From NCBI RefSeq assembly GCF_050003625.1, contig NC_134398.1, forward strand, positions 87,359,983 through 87,423,982: 64,000 nt of DNA. Reading direction: 5' to 3'. Positions 11,476 to 23,075 of the stretch are shown here, piece after piece. Position 1 is the stretch's first letter; the number at the start of each line of letters is the position of its first letter. The notes below the pieces were generated by a model that saw nothing but the letters and a program-made list of their open reading frames with translations, did not search any database and was not told the DNA's origin. The translations under genes and the position numbers were made by a program. The DNA is from Haematobia irritans (Eukaryota; Arthropoda; Insecta; Diptera; Muscidae).

Positions 11476-13047
11476 CCCTTTCGACCCCGAATTTTTATAG
11501 GTATCGCTACTTTTAATCATGTTGAAGTCATTTATGAAGCGTCTCGCCAAAATTTCGGGTCGCCACGCCCATTCGTTTAGGCGGTAGAGAATGTTGCCTG
11601 TGGGCAACTTTGGGCAATTGTGACTACAAACTATTTTGTTTTGTAATGATAGACGTATTACGTTTTATTGGATTTTTGTTAAGTTTTTTGTTATTTTACA
11701 GTAAATATATACTTAGATGCGCGCGTGAGTGGAATTTCAATCACGCTCAAACACATTCACGAAGAAATATTTGTACTCACGCATGCCATGTGGGTAGGAA
11801 TTCACGGTCACGAAATGAAAAGTCATACTCGCACACGCTCACACATGAACAATGTTTATGTCTCACGCTTTCGCACGATTCACGACAATTTTCGTAATTC
11901 ACGACAAATCTCGTAAGTCACGAATATTTTCGGAACACGACAATTTTCGTGGCTCAATAAAATTCTGGTAATTAACGAAATATCTCGTGACTCACGCTAT
12001 TGAAATCTTAAGCGTGATTAAATATGTAAATGTGATTAAAATCGGTGAGCTTGAATTTAATCGTGAACGTGAATTTGTCCGTGATTGTGACTTTTTGTGT
12101 CTATTTTACCGTGAGTGCGAATTTTATCGTGAATATGAATTTTATTGTTAACGTGAATTTTATCGGGAGCGTGATTTCGGAGAAAGTTTACTCACTCACA
12201 ATCACGAACACAATTTGATTTTTACTCACACTCACGCGCCACACATTTTTCTTTAATCCCGTTCACGCACATTCACGAGGTTTCGTTTAAATTTCATTCA
12301 CGAGATTTCGTTAAAATTTCATTCACGGCTTCGCGTGAATCACGAAAATGTTTTGTTTTTTTGTTTTTAACCCATGTCAATTTAACTGGCGGTGTAAAAA
12401 ACCAAAGTATTATAAAGCGTCAATATTCGTGCTAATCCACTAGTATGTTGCCAAGAAGTGGCTTCCTCCCTTTTTACGATTCCTTCCAAATTCCCCACTG
12501 CACTGCAGGTATGTTTTCCACATCATCGCCGCATTTCTCGTCACTGGGACATCGCAATTGAAGTTCAAAATTTTTTCAAAATCATTGTTTTTCAAACCTT
12601 TTTTCTCCAGGTCTTATGTTCAAAAATATGTAATTTTACTACCACAAATGCCCAAAGTTGCCCATAGGCAACTTTTCAATTTTAAAAATTTCCCATCTGT
12701 TGTTTTTTTGCAATTCTAAGATTTGACTTCCAGAAATATTTTATTTGACATGTACTACAATAGATTTAATAAAAACTTTCAACATTTTAGTTGTAATTTT
12801 TGAAAAAAGTCACATGTATAAACACCTCTTTTTAAATTCGCAAATATTTTTTTCTTGAGGTACGTTCGTATTAATGAAAATTTTTTTGCTAATTGACAAC
12901 CAAATTAGCTGATTTTTTATTCAACTTGAAGAAAACACTTGTAGCTTTCGATACCGTTACAGTTTTATGAACAAAAACAAAAACAACGCTGACAGTGAGT
13001 CTCAAAACACAAAAAGTTGCCCGCAGGCAACTTTAGGGACGAAAGGG
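11476..13047. mobile_element. piggyBac-like non-autonomous element
   Basis: It is flanked by TTAA at 11472-11475 and 13048-13051, with inverted termini CCCTTTCGACCC and CCCTTTCGTCCC. TTAA duplication with a CCCTTT start is the signature of the piggyBac superfamily. There is no transposase frame. Inside are three near-palindromes of the type GTTGCC(N)GGCAAC (about 11595, 12655 and 13017) and a large CACG tract. Its removal rejoins P element sequence that is contiguous near 35.8 kb. Confidence 0.8.
11715..12360. repeat. CACG/CGTG palindromic tract
   Basis: Dense short motifs (TCACGAAAAT, ATTTTCGTGA, CGTGAATTT) occur in both orientations over about 650 bp, with high potential for local hairpins. 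It lies inside the piggyBac-like element. Open frames across it are repeat artefacts. Confidence 0.75.
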
Positions 13048-13068
13048 TTAATATTCGTGATGGTACAC

Positions 13069-13560
13069 TCAAAAAAATTTGAACTCTCTATTTCACTAAA
13101 GCCAATTTAACTTTGTGTTTGTTCATAGAATTATTATTTTTGGAGAATGTTTCCTTTACTCTAATAACTTTTTGCGTACGTTAGTTAAATTAACTAAAAA
13201 ACGGAAAAAAATTATACAAAAGTTAAGCATAAAGATTTACTAAATTCGTATTTCTCACAAAATAGTTAATTATTTCTTTAAATTTGTAAATTTTACTACA
13301 AATGCGTCTATCATGAACTTCGTATGTCACTAAAGACATTCTTGCAATTTTGAACTTCAATTTTTTCCTTCACAGCGCAAAATTTTCATTAACAAGTGAA
13401 AAAAAATAATTATATCTAATAAATTTTCTTGAATTGGTCGAAAAATATTTACTTATTTTTGTGATATCGGCGTGATGCCAGCTTTTGTAATACTGTTTAG
13501 TTAAAATTTTCTAAAAATAATCGAAATTTTCGAAAATTAACCAAAAGTTTTCTTCCTGTG
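13069..13560. mobile_element. Short MITE-like insertion
   Basis: Between P sequence ending GTGATGGTA and P sequence resuming AATAAAGAATAAAAAC lie about 490 bp beginning CACTCAAAAAAATTTGAAC and ending AAAGTTTTCTTCCTGTG. The CAC...GTG ends and A-run fit the other TA-flanked families here. The exact ends are estimates. Confidence 0.45.
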
Positions 13561-13773
13561 AATAAAGAATAAAAACAACAGAAGAATAACAACCCCTTCA
13601 TTCGTCTTCATTTTGGAATCTTCAATTATCAGGTAATATTCAGAGACGCTAACCTTTTCTGAAAAAATTTAGTTAATGATGTTTTTATATTTGTAGTTAT
13701 TGAAATAGTAAAAGGAGGACAAAATCGTTAGGCAGCAACTCATTAAAAATGAAAAGTACTAAAAGAAGAAGAA
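13561..13773 (+). mobile_element. P element copy 1, middle fragment
   Basis: AATAACAACCCCTTCATTCG to AAAGGAGGACAAAATCGTTAGGCAGCAACT matches 35.84-35.98 kb. It is cut at 13773 by family I copy d and continues at 18610. Confidence 0.65.
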
Positions 13774-14014
13774 CAAGTATATACGGCCGTAAGTTCGGCC
13801 AGGCCGAAGCTTATGTACCCTCCATCATGGATTGCGTAGAAACTTCTTCTACACACTGCCATCCACAATCGAATTACTTAAGTTGCGGTAACGCTTGCCG
13901 ATGGCAAGGTATCTTAAAACCTCCTAACACCATCTTCTAAATTGTATGTAAGTCCATACGTGGTATATATTAAATCAAAAAAGATCGATCCAATACGTAT
14001 ATAATTCAGTTTGA

Positions 14015-14425
14015 AAAAGTAGAAATAAAATTTTAACAAAATTTTCTATAGAAATAAAATTTTCACAAAATTTTCTATAGAAATGAAAATTTTGACAAAA
14101 TTTTTTATAGAAAGAAAATTTTGACAAAAATTTCTACAGAAATAAAATTTAAAAAAAAAAATTCTATAGAAATAAAATATTGGTAGATTATTTTTGGCTC
14201 GAGTGGCAACCATGATTATGAACCGAATAAAATTTGAACAAAATTTTCTATATAACCATGATAGAAATAAAATTTTGACAAAATTTTCTATAGAAATAAA
14301 ATTCTGACAATGATGAAAATTTTATTAGAACCGAATAAAATTTTAACAAAATTTTCTCTAGAAATAAAATTTTGACAAAATTTTCTATAGAAATAAAATT
14401 TTGGTAGATTATTTTTGGCTCTAGT
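14015..14425. repeat. AT-rich minisatellite, third tract
   Basis: Inverted-orientation units (AAATTTTGACAAAATTTTCT with CTATAGAAATAAAA), interrupted by copies of a GGCTCGAGTGGCAACCATGA segment. Confidence 0.75.
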
Positions 14426-14549
14426 GGCAACCATGATTATGAACCGATATGAACCAATTTTTGTGTGATTGGACCAATTTTGGTATGGTTGTTAGCGACC
14501 ATATACTAACACCACGTTCCTAATTTGAACCGGATCGGATGAATTTTGC

Positions 14550-15500
14550 TCCTCCAAGAGGCTCCGGAGGTCAAATCTGGAGAACGTTTTATATGGGGGC
14601 TATATATAATTATGGACCGATATGGACCAATTCTGCCACGGTTGTTAAAGATCATATACTAACACCATGTTCCAAATTACAACCGGATTGGATGAAATTT
14701 GCTTCTCTTGGAGACTTCGCAAGCCAAATCTGGGGATCGGTTTATATGGGGGCTATATATAATTATGAACCGATGTGGACCAATTTTTGCATGGTTGTTA
14801 GAGACCATATACCAATATAATGTACCAAATTTCAGGCGGATCGGATGAAATTTGCTTCTCTTTGAGGCTCCGCAACCCAAATCTGGGGATCGGTTTATAT
14901 GGGCGCTATATATAATTATGGACCGATGTGGACCAATTTTTGCATGGTTGTTAGAGACCATATACCAACACCATGTACCAAATTTCAGCCCGATCGGATG
15001 AAATATGCTTCTCTTAGAGGCTCCACAAACCAAATCTGGGGATCGGTTTATATGGGGGCTGTATATAATTAAGGACCGATATGGACCAATTTTTGCATGG
15101 TTGTTAGAGACCATATACCAACATCATGTACCAAATTTCAGCCGGATCGGATGAAATTTTCTTCTCTTTGAGGCTCGGCAAGCCAAATCTGGGGATCGGT
15201 TTATATGGGGGCTATATATAATTATGGACCGATGAGAACCAATTTTTGCACGGGTGTTAGCGACCATATACCAACACCATGTACCAAATTTCAACCGGAT
15301 CGGATGAAATTTGCTTCTCTTTTAGACTCCGCAAGATAAATCTGGGGATCGGTTTATATGGGGGCTATATATAATTATGGACCGATGTGGACCAATTTTT
15401 CCATGGTTGTTAGAGAACATATACCAACACCATATACCAAATTTCAGCCGGATCGGATGAAATATGCTTCTTTTAGAGGCTCCACAAGCCAAATCTGAGG
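14550..15500 (+). repeat. 153-bp tandem array (family I copy d)
   Basis: Tandem copies of the GATCGGTTTATATGGGGGC unit, about six in number, with frames open on both strands as in the other arrays. Confidence 0.8.
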
Positions 15501-16394
15501 GTCCCTTTATATGGGGGCTATACGTAAAAGTGGACCGATATGGCCCATTTTCAATACCATCCGACCTACATCGATAACAACTACTTGTGCCAAGTTTCAA
15601 GTCGATAGCTTGTTTCGTTCGGAAGTTAGCGTGATTTCAACAGACGGACGGACGGACGGACGGACGGACGGACATGCTTAGATCGACTCAGAATTTCACC
15701 ACGACCCAGAATATATACTTTTTGGGGTCTTAGAGCAATATTTCGATGTGTTACAAACGGAATGACAAAGTTAATATACCCCCATCCTACACAGAAAAAA
15801 AAGTGTCTCGTAAATTTAAGAAGATTTTTACAATAATTTATTACAAGAATTTTCCAGAATTTTAGTTCATTTTTCGTATCTTCAACGAAAATTAACTACT
15901 CGAAAGGAAATTTTACAAATTCTAAGTAGCAATCGTTTAGTTCATGGCCTACAAATTACGATGGAAATTTCCTTAAAAAATTTCTTAACTGGTAGTTAAA
16001 AATTCGTTTGTCATGCTATAAAACTACTTGTGAAATGTATAGTATTTTCTAAATAATAAGTACAATTTACTATAAGATTTTTTTGTATGAGAAAATATTT
16101 TTTTACGAAAAATGAACTTGAAAGTGGATAGCAATTTCTTACTGACAATTCCTATAGTTAATAATTGTTGGTAAAAAATTACCCAATGAAATATTTTTAG
16201 TTCACATGTAATTAAATTTATAGACATTTTCGTCAAAAATGGTGGATAACATTTCATGAAAATTTTGCAAATTTTAAGTTAAACGTTTCATCGTTCATAA
16301 ACTGGTGTGCCTTTACGAATATTATTCTTAGAGTAAATTGTCAGCAGATGCGATGAACTAATGCATAGTACAGAGATCTTTATCGGAATAGTGG

Positions 16395-16720
16395 AATGTG
16401 ATTAATGTAAAGATGATGTTACTTGAGTTTTGTTGTGTATACATGAGCGTGGGGTTGTTTTTATTTTTGTTAATTTAGTGGTTTGTGTGTGCGTGTGTTT
16501 GTTATTCGTTGATGGTTTTTGGCTGGATGAGGTGTTGTTTTCAATAAAGGCACATGTGTTTTTGTTGTTGTAGGAATGTTTTGGATTTGCTTGGTTTTGT
16601 TTGGCATGCTTCAGTTGTATAGTTGGCGTTGGCGTGGGCTGTTGCATCTTTTGAGTAGGTATGCAACAAGGGAATATAAAGGCATGGAATATTTTGGATT
16701 TTTGAGACATATATTGGTGT
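16395..16720. other. Strand-asymmetric G/T-rich stretch inside R
   Basis: The plus strand is rich in G and T (TTTGTGTGTGCGTGTGTTTG) with few C. The minus strand therefore has a 102-codon open frame rich in Thr, Gln, Asn, Lys and Pro, which reads as a composition artefact. It just precedes the exon-like array. Confidence 0.4.
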
Positions 16721-16870
16721 TTGTTTACTAAACCTTTTAAATGAAAGTTATTAATATTTTATCGGTAGTTTAGAAAAAAGTTATTAAGAATATTTAGGAA
16801 AATATGTTGAAATTGAAAGTGTATTGAAATTTGTATTATTCTATGTAAAAAAATTAATATTCAATTCCAG

Positions 16871-18110
16871 ATGAATTTGGAAAATTTTTGTTATATCTCA
16901 GCGTACAGTTTAGTCATAAATTGGTAAGTATTTTTATAATATGGATTTCTTTTAAAAAGAATATTTTTTATGTATATTATTATTTGTTAATTAATTTTTT
17001 TGGAAACCAGTTTAATGCTTTTCTTTGTTGTAAAAGCAATATTTAATTTCAGAGCAACTCCACATGGATACAAATAAATTTAAAAAATAGAGAATTGGTA
17101 AGTTTTGCTAAAAATTGGCTTTCTTTCAACTAGAATATTTACGTTTTTATGACCTTTTTATCATCAAAATTACAGGTTTTTAATACCTTATGTTAGTATT
17201 TCTTTAATCATTTTTTTTTGGAAACCAATGTTATATTTTTAATGTAAAAAAACATATATTTAATTTCAGAATAACCCGTTAAAAATTTGGAAAACTTTTT
17301 AGTACTCCTTTGCTTGTAATTTAAAATGAATTGGTAAGGATTCCTTAACTTTCTTTTAACCCTGTACAGTCATCCTTATTTTTTGTACATTAACGTCATC
17401 CTTCGTCATTTTGAAAGTGAACCAAACTTGAATTTATTTTCTTATTCAATTTGGTTTTAAGTAGTATAACACAAAAATTCATAAAACGGTCGAATTAGTA
17501 TAACTTAAATTTACCATTTCCCAATAGACTAAAATGCATTTTAAATCGAAAATGAAATTACGTGTCATCATTTTGACGAATGATGACTGTCTAGGGTTAA
17601 CCATAATATTTTTATGCATATTATTATTTTTTTCATTAGATTTTTTGGAAACCTATTTAATAATTTTAATTAATGTAAAAAATTTTTATTTAATTTCAGA
17701 GTAACCCAAATAAATTTGGACAACTTTTTATATTTCCCCTCAGCATACAATTTAATAGAGAATTGGTAAGTTTTATATTAAAACTTTGTCTTTCTTTCAA
17801 CTAGAATATTTATTTTATTATATCCTGCACATCGTACCTGAACTAATTGTTTCAGGTACATATTTTATGAGATACGTTTTCCAAAGAAAATTTGAATTCC
17901 TTACACCATTTGATAAAATGCCCCCAAATATGGTAAGTTACAAGCTAATATAAAGAATTAAAAACTTATATTTCATTACATGGTGTTAATTTTTAACAAT
18001 TTTCATTATTGCTTCCATTTTTTTCCAGCAAGATATGTGAAAAAATTACCTACGATGAATAAAAAAAGGATAAGTCAAAATGTCCAAACAGCGAGTTAAA
18101 ATAAACTACT
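16871..18110 (+). other. Tandem exon-like units with splice signals
   Basis: Four related blocks each have a TTTAATTTCAG-type acceptor, a 45-66 nt body and a TTG|GTAAG donor: A 16871-16923, B 17053-17097, C 17270-17333, D 17700-17765. Two further blocks, E 17856-17932 and F from 18029, have good acceptors, and E has a GTAAGT donor. The intervening sequences are related too (GGAAACCA then ATGTAAAAA before each acceptor). B and D are 15 and 22 codons, open in the same phase and ending NREL; A is open in a compatible frame; C has a stop; E closes after four codons in that phase. It looks like a tandemly duplicated micro-exon gene, possibly captured by R and decaying. No start exon was identified. 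Confidence 0.45.
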
Positions 18111-18609
18111 TTCTTGTTCCACGTGGTCATAATTTTTATTCACAAAAACATTGTATTAAGAACTCTCATCATAAGTTTTTATAATAAAGTACTTTTGCTT
18201 AAAGAAAGTTTAATTTTAATGTATGAACATTTTCATAATAGTAAAACGATTTGTTGTTCCTTTAATTATTTAATTTCTCTGTACTGTGGAAGGATTGATT
18301 TAAAAATAGTTTAGTTGTCGACATTTTAAAGAGACTGTAAACCAATTTTTATTATTGGGTTTCCCACAAAATAAGCAAGTAAACCAAAAGAATATTGACT
18401 TTTTAACTTGGTAGGGGTATATAAATCTTATGGTGTTGTAAAAATGAACTAAAATACAATGTTATAGATGAACTAAAATTTAAGAGAATTATAAACTAGA
18501 CAAGTTGAAAAAAATCTTAAGGGCTAAATCATGGTCAATATTACTACAGTTTAGTTCATTTTGCAATGGAAATGGGTTCACTGTTTTTTCAGTGTATGAT
18601 GGAGGGTAT

Positions 18610-19266
18610 AAAAACTGCGTTCTACAGTTAATAACATTTCATGGAAATAATGGAATAATAAACTAATAATTACAAGGCCAGCCGATGCTGTTGATTCTTA
18701 ATAAATATTCCAATATTTTAATAATACATGTATTTTATTGAAGAAAAAATTGCTTATAAAAATAAATAAAATTGTATTTAAAACGAAGGTAAGCAGCTCT
18801 AATTTTTAAGTAAAAGGTTTACCACAAATACGTAAGATTTGTCCAAATGAATGATAAAAAGTCAATAAAATCATTCCATATATGAATTCAGTTCAGTTAC
18901 ATTTTTCCATTCTGTAGGATAATGGTAAAAAAATGTAGGAAAATGTTAACTAATATACGGAATGCATTCTACCTAATTTCTACGAAAATCACATCGTTCA
19001 AACAAATAAAAATGTCTTTGGCGCTATACGAAGTTCAACTTTCTTCACATTGAGTTCATTTTAACTCATTTTAACGGGGTTTTCTTTAATTTCATCGTTA
19101 ATGCCATGAAATATTTTTTTTAGATATTTTCAAGAAAATTAATGGAAAATTGATAAGATTGTCTATAACTATCCGTGCTGGTTCAAATAGCCGCCAGATA
19201 GTTATACATACAAAATACCGCGTACAAAACGCGTAGAAAGAAAATACATTGAACATCCCAAGAGTA
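18610..19266 (+). mobile_element. P element copy 1, right fragment
   Basis: GGAATAATAAACTAATAATT to the AAGTTCAACTTTCTTCACA block matches 36.01-36.40 kb beside the palindrome, including AAAACGAAGGTAAGCAG. It has no gene. The right terminus is not clear. Confidence 0.6.
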
Positions 19267-19772
19267 CACTGAAAAAACAGTGAACCCACCAGGAAGTAAA
19301 AATTTTGGTTAATTTTAGAGATTAACAGTGTAAAAATTGAGAGATCTAATCATATCATATATGAAAATATACAATTAGATCTTACCAGATATGACTAATA
19401 TAATTAGATATAACAACGTGTATAACGAGATCTTGAATCAGATCTAATAATATATAACACTACACATAACATATATCCGCAGATCTATTTATATCTACAA
19501 CCATATCTGAGCAGATATAATATCAAAGTCTATATAATTTGTACGGTAAAATTCAGTATATGCTGGAAAGCCTCTTGAACAGTTTTAACAAAGTTTTCTT
19601 TTTATTTTACCCATTTTTTTGTAGCTTAAGGTGTGTTTTACTAAAAGCTTCCTTATTTAACGAAGCCCACCTAAAGGCTCGGTTGGGCATTAGAGGGTTA
19701 ATGAATATATGCAGCCAAACAAGAAAAGAATAAATAAAATCATATTTGGTTGTTGATGAGTATAAGAGATAA
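19267..19772. other. R-like terminus and AGATCT-rich spacer
   Basis: At 19268 CACTGAAAAAACAGTGAACC repeats an R terminus after TA. From 19350 to 19530 the sequence is rich in AGATCTA and ATATCTG motifs. There is no gene. Confidence 0.4.
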
Positions 19773-19838
19773 GTGGCCCAGTGGATAGTGTGTTTAGTTA
19801 GAAAACTGATGGTACGCGCTTCGATCCTCGGTCCGCAC
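19773..19838 (+). ncRNA. tRNA-like module, type 1
   Basis: A perfect A-box-like TGGCCCAGTGG is followed by a degenerate B-box GCTTCGATCCT about 35 nt later, as in tRNA-derived SINE heads. The cloverleaf is imperfect. Type 1 modules recur at 26.5, 39.4, 43.6, 50.6, 56.3 and 62.3 kb, so this is a repeat rather than a cellular tRNA gene. Confidence 0.5.
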
Positions 19839-19988
19839 AAAAGGTAACATTTTATAAAATGATAAAAATAAAATCTAATAAATGATCCTAAAGGATTTGT
19901 ACTACAGAAGATTAAGAGGTTTGTACTAAACATAATATGATATGTATCGATTTTTAGAACAAGTGAGAGAATACGTGAGGTTAAGTTC

Positions 19989-20333
19989 CACTCAGAAAAA
20001 AAGTGCCTTCGAAGCTAAGGGAACAATGTTCATCAATATATTTTAGCCATTTTATTTTCATTAGGTTATATTTCTGTGTAAATTAATAAAATTTACTTGT
20101 TGCTGTAAAAAAAATCCTAAATAGAAACCAGTTAGAAATAGTTCATTAACTAGAATAAAGTATGAATTTTACTATCCCTGATTTCTTCTCGGGTTATAAG
20201 AATTTACAACAGAACAAGAAATTTTTATTCACTGACAACAACTCATTCCTAAAAACTCACAAAAACCGAGTTTCCTCAAATTTGTAAAGATTTCTTATAA
20301 CATGATAAATCCGATTTCCTTCATTATCGAAAG
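19989..20333 (+). mobile_element. P element copy 2, left-end fragment
   Basis: It begins CACTCAGAAAAAAAGTGCC-like (from 19988) and continues through AGTTCATTAACTAGAATAA and GAAAGCTTATCATACA, matching 35.22-35.46 kb. This supplies the left terminus of the P family. It is cut by the next element at about 20334. Confidence 0.55.
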
Positions 20334-20455
20334 CTTATCATACACGCACAGAAAAAACATGTTTGGATATGGTTGCCACATCCATTTAATGCTTATCTAG
20401 AGCATGTAATTGTCGCAAAAACCATGCATTTTGTCTTTGTAAAAACAAGTAAGGA

Positions 20456-21655
20456 AAGTCTAAAGTCGGGCGGGGCCGACTATATTATACCCTGCACCAC
20501 TTTGTAGATCTAAATTTTCGAACCATATCACATCCGTCAAATGTGTTGGGTGCTATATATAAAGGTTTGTCCCAAATACATACATTTAAATATCACTCGA
20601 TTTGGACAGAATTTGATAGACTTTTACAAAATCTATAGACTCAAAATTTAAGTTCGCTAATGCACTAGGGTGGAACACAATTTTAGTAAAAAATATAGGA
20701 AACATTTAAATCTGAAGCAAATTTAATGAAACTTCGCAAAAGTTTATTTATGATTTATCGCTCGATATATATGTATTAGAAGTTTAGGAAAATTAGAGTC
20801 ATTTTTACAACTTTTCGACTAAGCAGTGGCGATTTAACAAGGAAAATGTTGGTCTTTTGGCCATTTTTGTCGCAATCAGAAAAACATATATATGGGAGCT
20901 ATATCTAAATCTGAACCGATGTCAACCAAATTTGGCACGCATGGCTACAATGCTAATTCTACTCCCTGTGCAAAATTTCAACTAAATCGGAGTTAAAAAT
21001 TGGCCTCTGTGGTCATATGAGTGTAAATCGGGCGAAAGCTATATATGTGAGATATATCCAAATCTGAACCGATTTCAACCAAATTTGGCGCGCATAGTTC
21101 CAATGCTAATTCTACTCCCTATGCAAAATTTCAACTAAATCGGAGCAAAAAATTGGCCTCTGTGGGCAAATGAGTGTACATCGGGCGAAAGCTATATATG
21201 GGAGCTATATCTAAATCTGAACCGATTTGGCTGATATTTTGCAAGTTTTTCGAGACTCATAAAATATTCGGATGTACGGAATTTGAGGAAGATCGGTTGA
21301 TATACACGCCAATTATGACCCGATCGGTGAAAAATATATATGGCAGCTATATCTAAATCTGAACCGACGATCCAAAATCAATAGGAATCGTCTTTGAGCC
21401 GAAACAGGACCCTATACCAAATTTTAGGACAATCGGACTAAAACTGCGAGCTGTACTTTGCACACAAAAATACACCAACAGACAGACAGACAGACGGACA
21501 GACAGACAGACAGACGGACATCGCTAAATCCACTCAGAATTTAATTCTAAGCCGATCCGTATACTAAAAGGTTGGTTTATGATTACTCCTTCTTGGCGTT
21601 ACATACAAATGCACAAACTTATTATACCCTGTACCACAGTAGTGGTGAAGGGTAT
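20456..21655 (+). mobile_element. Family III repeat element, copy a
   Basis: A 1.2 kb element starts CAAGTAAGGAAAGTCTAAAG after AAAAA and ends GAAGGGTAT. Near the 5' end is GGGCGGGGCCGACTATATTA with TACCCTGCACCACT, whose near-inverse AGTGGTGAAGGGTA closes the 3' end. The interior has about three units at 152-154 bp (20901, 21053, 21207) sharing TATATGGGAGCTATATCTAA. The cap carries a CAGACAGACAGACGGACAGA run. It is homologous in plan, and weakly in sequence, to family I. Confidence 0.75.
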
Positions 21656-23075
21656 ACAAATTTCGAGCAGAGAAATATGTATGCTGGCAATAAGCATTTA
21701 AATGGTTCTCAAATGCCGCAAACATGTTCTATTATTTAAATGATAGAATTTGAGACCATTACATGGTCGGGAAAATCATGTACCTGACCATTCAATTTTT
21801 TTACTTTTTTGTAGGGAAAAAAGTATTTTTATAAGTTACGTATAGATATGTAGAACCATTACATGGTCATAAAGACCATGTACATTGTTTTCGTGATCAT
21901 TTAATTTTTTAACTTTTTTGCAGCGAAAAGAATTTTATAAAAATATTGAGTAGATACACATGATTTTCAATTAGCACGTCAGTCTGTAACGATCTTCCAT
22001 ACCATGGCCCTATTTCCCTTGGAGTTGGCTACCTAATGGACCCAGCTATGCTCAGTCGTGGGGCGTTATTTTCCAACAGAAATAGGAGTCGATGCGAATA
22101 CATAAAGAACACTTTTAGGTAGCTCTTAAAAATAATAATAATATAACTGAAAAGAAAAGGATTAGATAGAAAGATATAAGGAGAAGGACGTTATTAAGAT
22201 GGCGTGACCCTAGATGTTAATTGGTCACATAATATATGACACCCACTCGACCATTCAGAAATGCATTTAATACCTACTGACCTCGAGAGTATCCTTTAGC
22301 AAGAGTACCGAACCTTTTGTGAATAAAAAACTATGTTTACGAAAACATTATAATGTATTTTAGAATTCAAAGGACATCAAATGGAATGAGATTAAATAAT
22401 AAAAAAATGATTTTGATAGAACAATATTTGTGTATTATGGAAAATGTAACGAAATGGATATGAATTATTAACGAAAAGTCCTATGCAATAAATCGTGCTA
22501 AAATAATATATAGAAGAAAAAAAATGAAAAATTACGTTATAAAATGTACGTGCTTCATTTGTTCTTTCGAGCATAAAAAAATTATTTATTTAATATGAAA
22601 ATTTGCAGTGACTTACCATTGCTGTCCCACGTTGTCATCTGGCCATTTGACGATCGTTCTTGACAAGGTAGTTATATATGGAAATTGATAATTAATCGAC
22701 CGAAATGTATACATAAATGTAAAGTTGTGTATTAGGATGAAGACTTAAACTATTTTGATGAAATAATTCTTAGACAAGCTCCATTAAATTAATATTTCCG
22801 CTGAAACTAAGCAATATTGTCTTGTTTCTTGATTAAATTCAAAAATTTATCCATAAAAAATGTATGTTCATGGTCGAAAACGTACAATCCGGGTAATTTT
22901 CTGGTATCCTCATGGATACCAGAACTATTTGGCCAGTCGTGTTTCAGTGTTAGGAGATTCAAACTTATTACCGCAATATATTATTAAAATCTCCAACAAT
23001 TCAATTGAATGTCCTTGAAGTTTTCTTTGCCACAATCTTTGGAACACTACTTAAACAAATATGTCCTCAAGAGAT
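21656..23075. other. Mostly non-repetitive DNA with a candidate minus-strand exon
   Basis: Up to about 21990 there are ACATGGT-type motifs of another TIR element. From 21990 to 23075 the composition is more balanced and I see no repeat. On the minus strand, 22658-22617 ends in a strong donor (CAATG|GTAAGTCAC) and two frames are open, one reading TIVKWPDDNVGQQW. A TTTTCTTTTCAG acceptor lies downstream near 22166. This could be host intron/exon DNA, but the evidence is thin. Confidence 0.25.

Larger units (their letters stand above)
15790..18594. mobile_element. Element R (TA-flanked TIR element, 2.8 kb)
   Basis: TA duplications lie at 15788-15789 and 18595-18596. The inverted ends are CACAGAAAAAAAAGTG and CACTGAAAAAACAGTG. 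Subterminal DNA on both sides carries repeated TAGTTCAT/ATGAACTA motifs, possibly binding sites for a transposase supplied elsewhere. The interior holds a G/T-rich stretch and the exon-like array. No transposase was seen. Another R copy starts at about 63070 and leaves the window. Confidence 0.7.
13774..18609 (+). mobile_element. Family I element, copy d, with element R nested
   Basis: It starts CAAGTATATACGGCCG and ends GATGGAGGGTAT followed by AAAAA. It carries the 5' segment, an AT minisatellite (14015-14425), about six 153-bp units (14.55-15.5 kb) and the 3' cap with a long GGAC run (15641-15675). Element R (15790-18594) sits inside the last few bases, splitting CATCCTA from TGATGGAGGG. 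The flanking DNA is P element on both sides. Confidence 0.75.

Noticed and set aside
16402..16710. 102-residue Thr/Gln/Asn-rich minus-strand frame
   Set aside because: It follows from the G/T strand bias of that stretch; no start context, splice or homology supports it.
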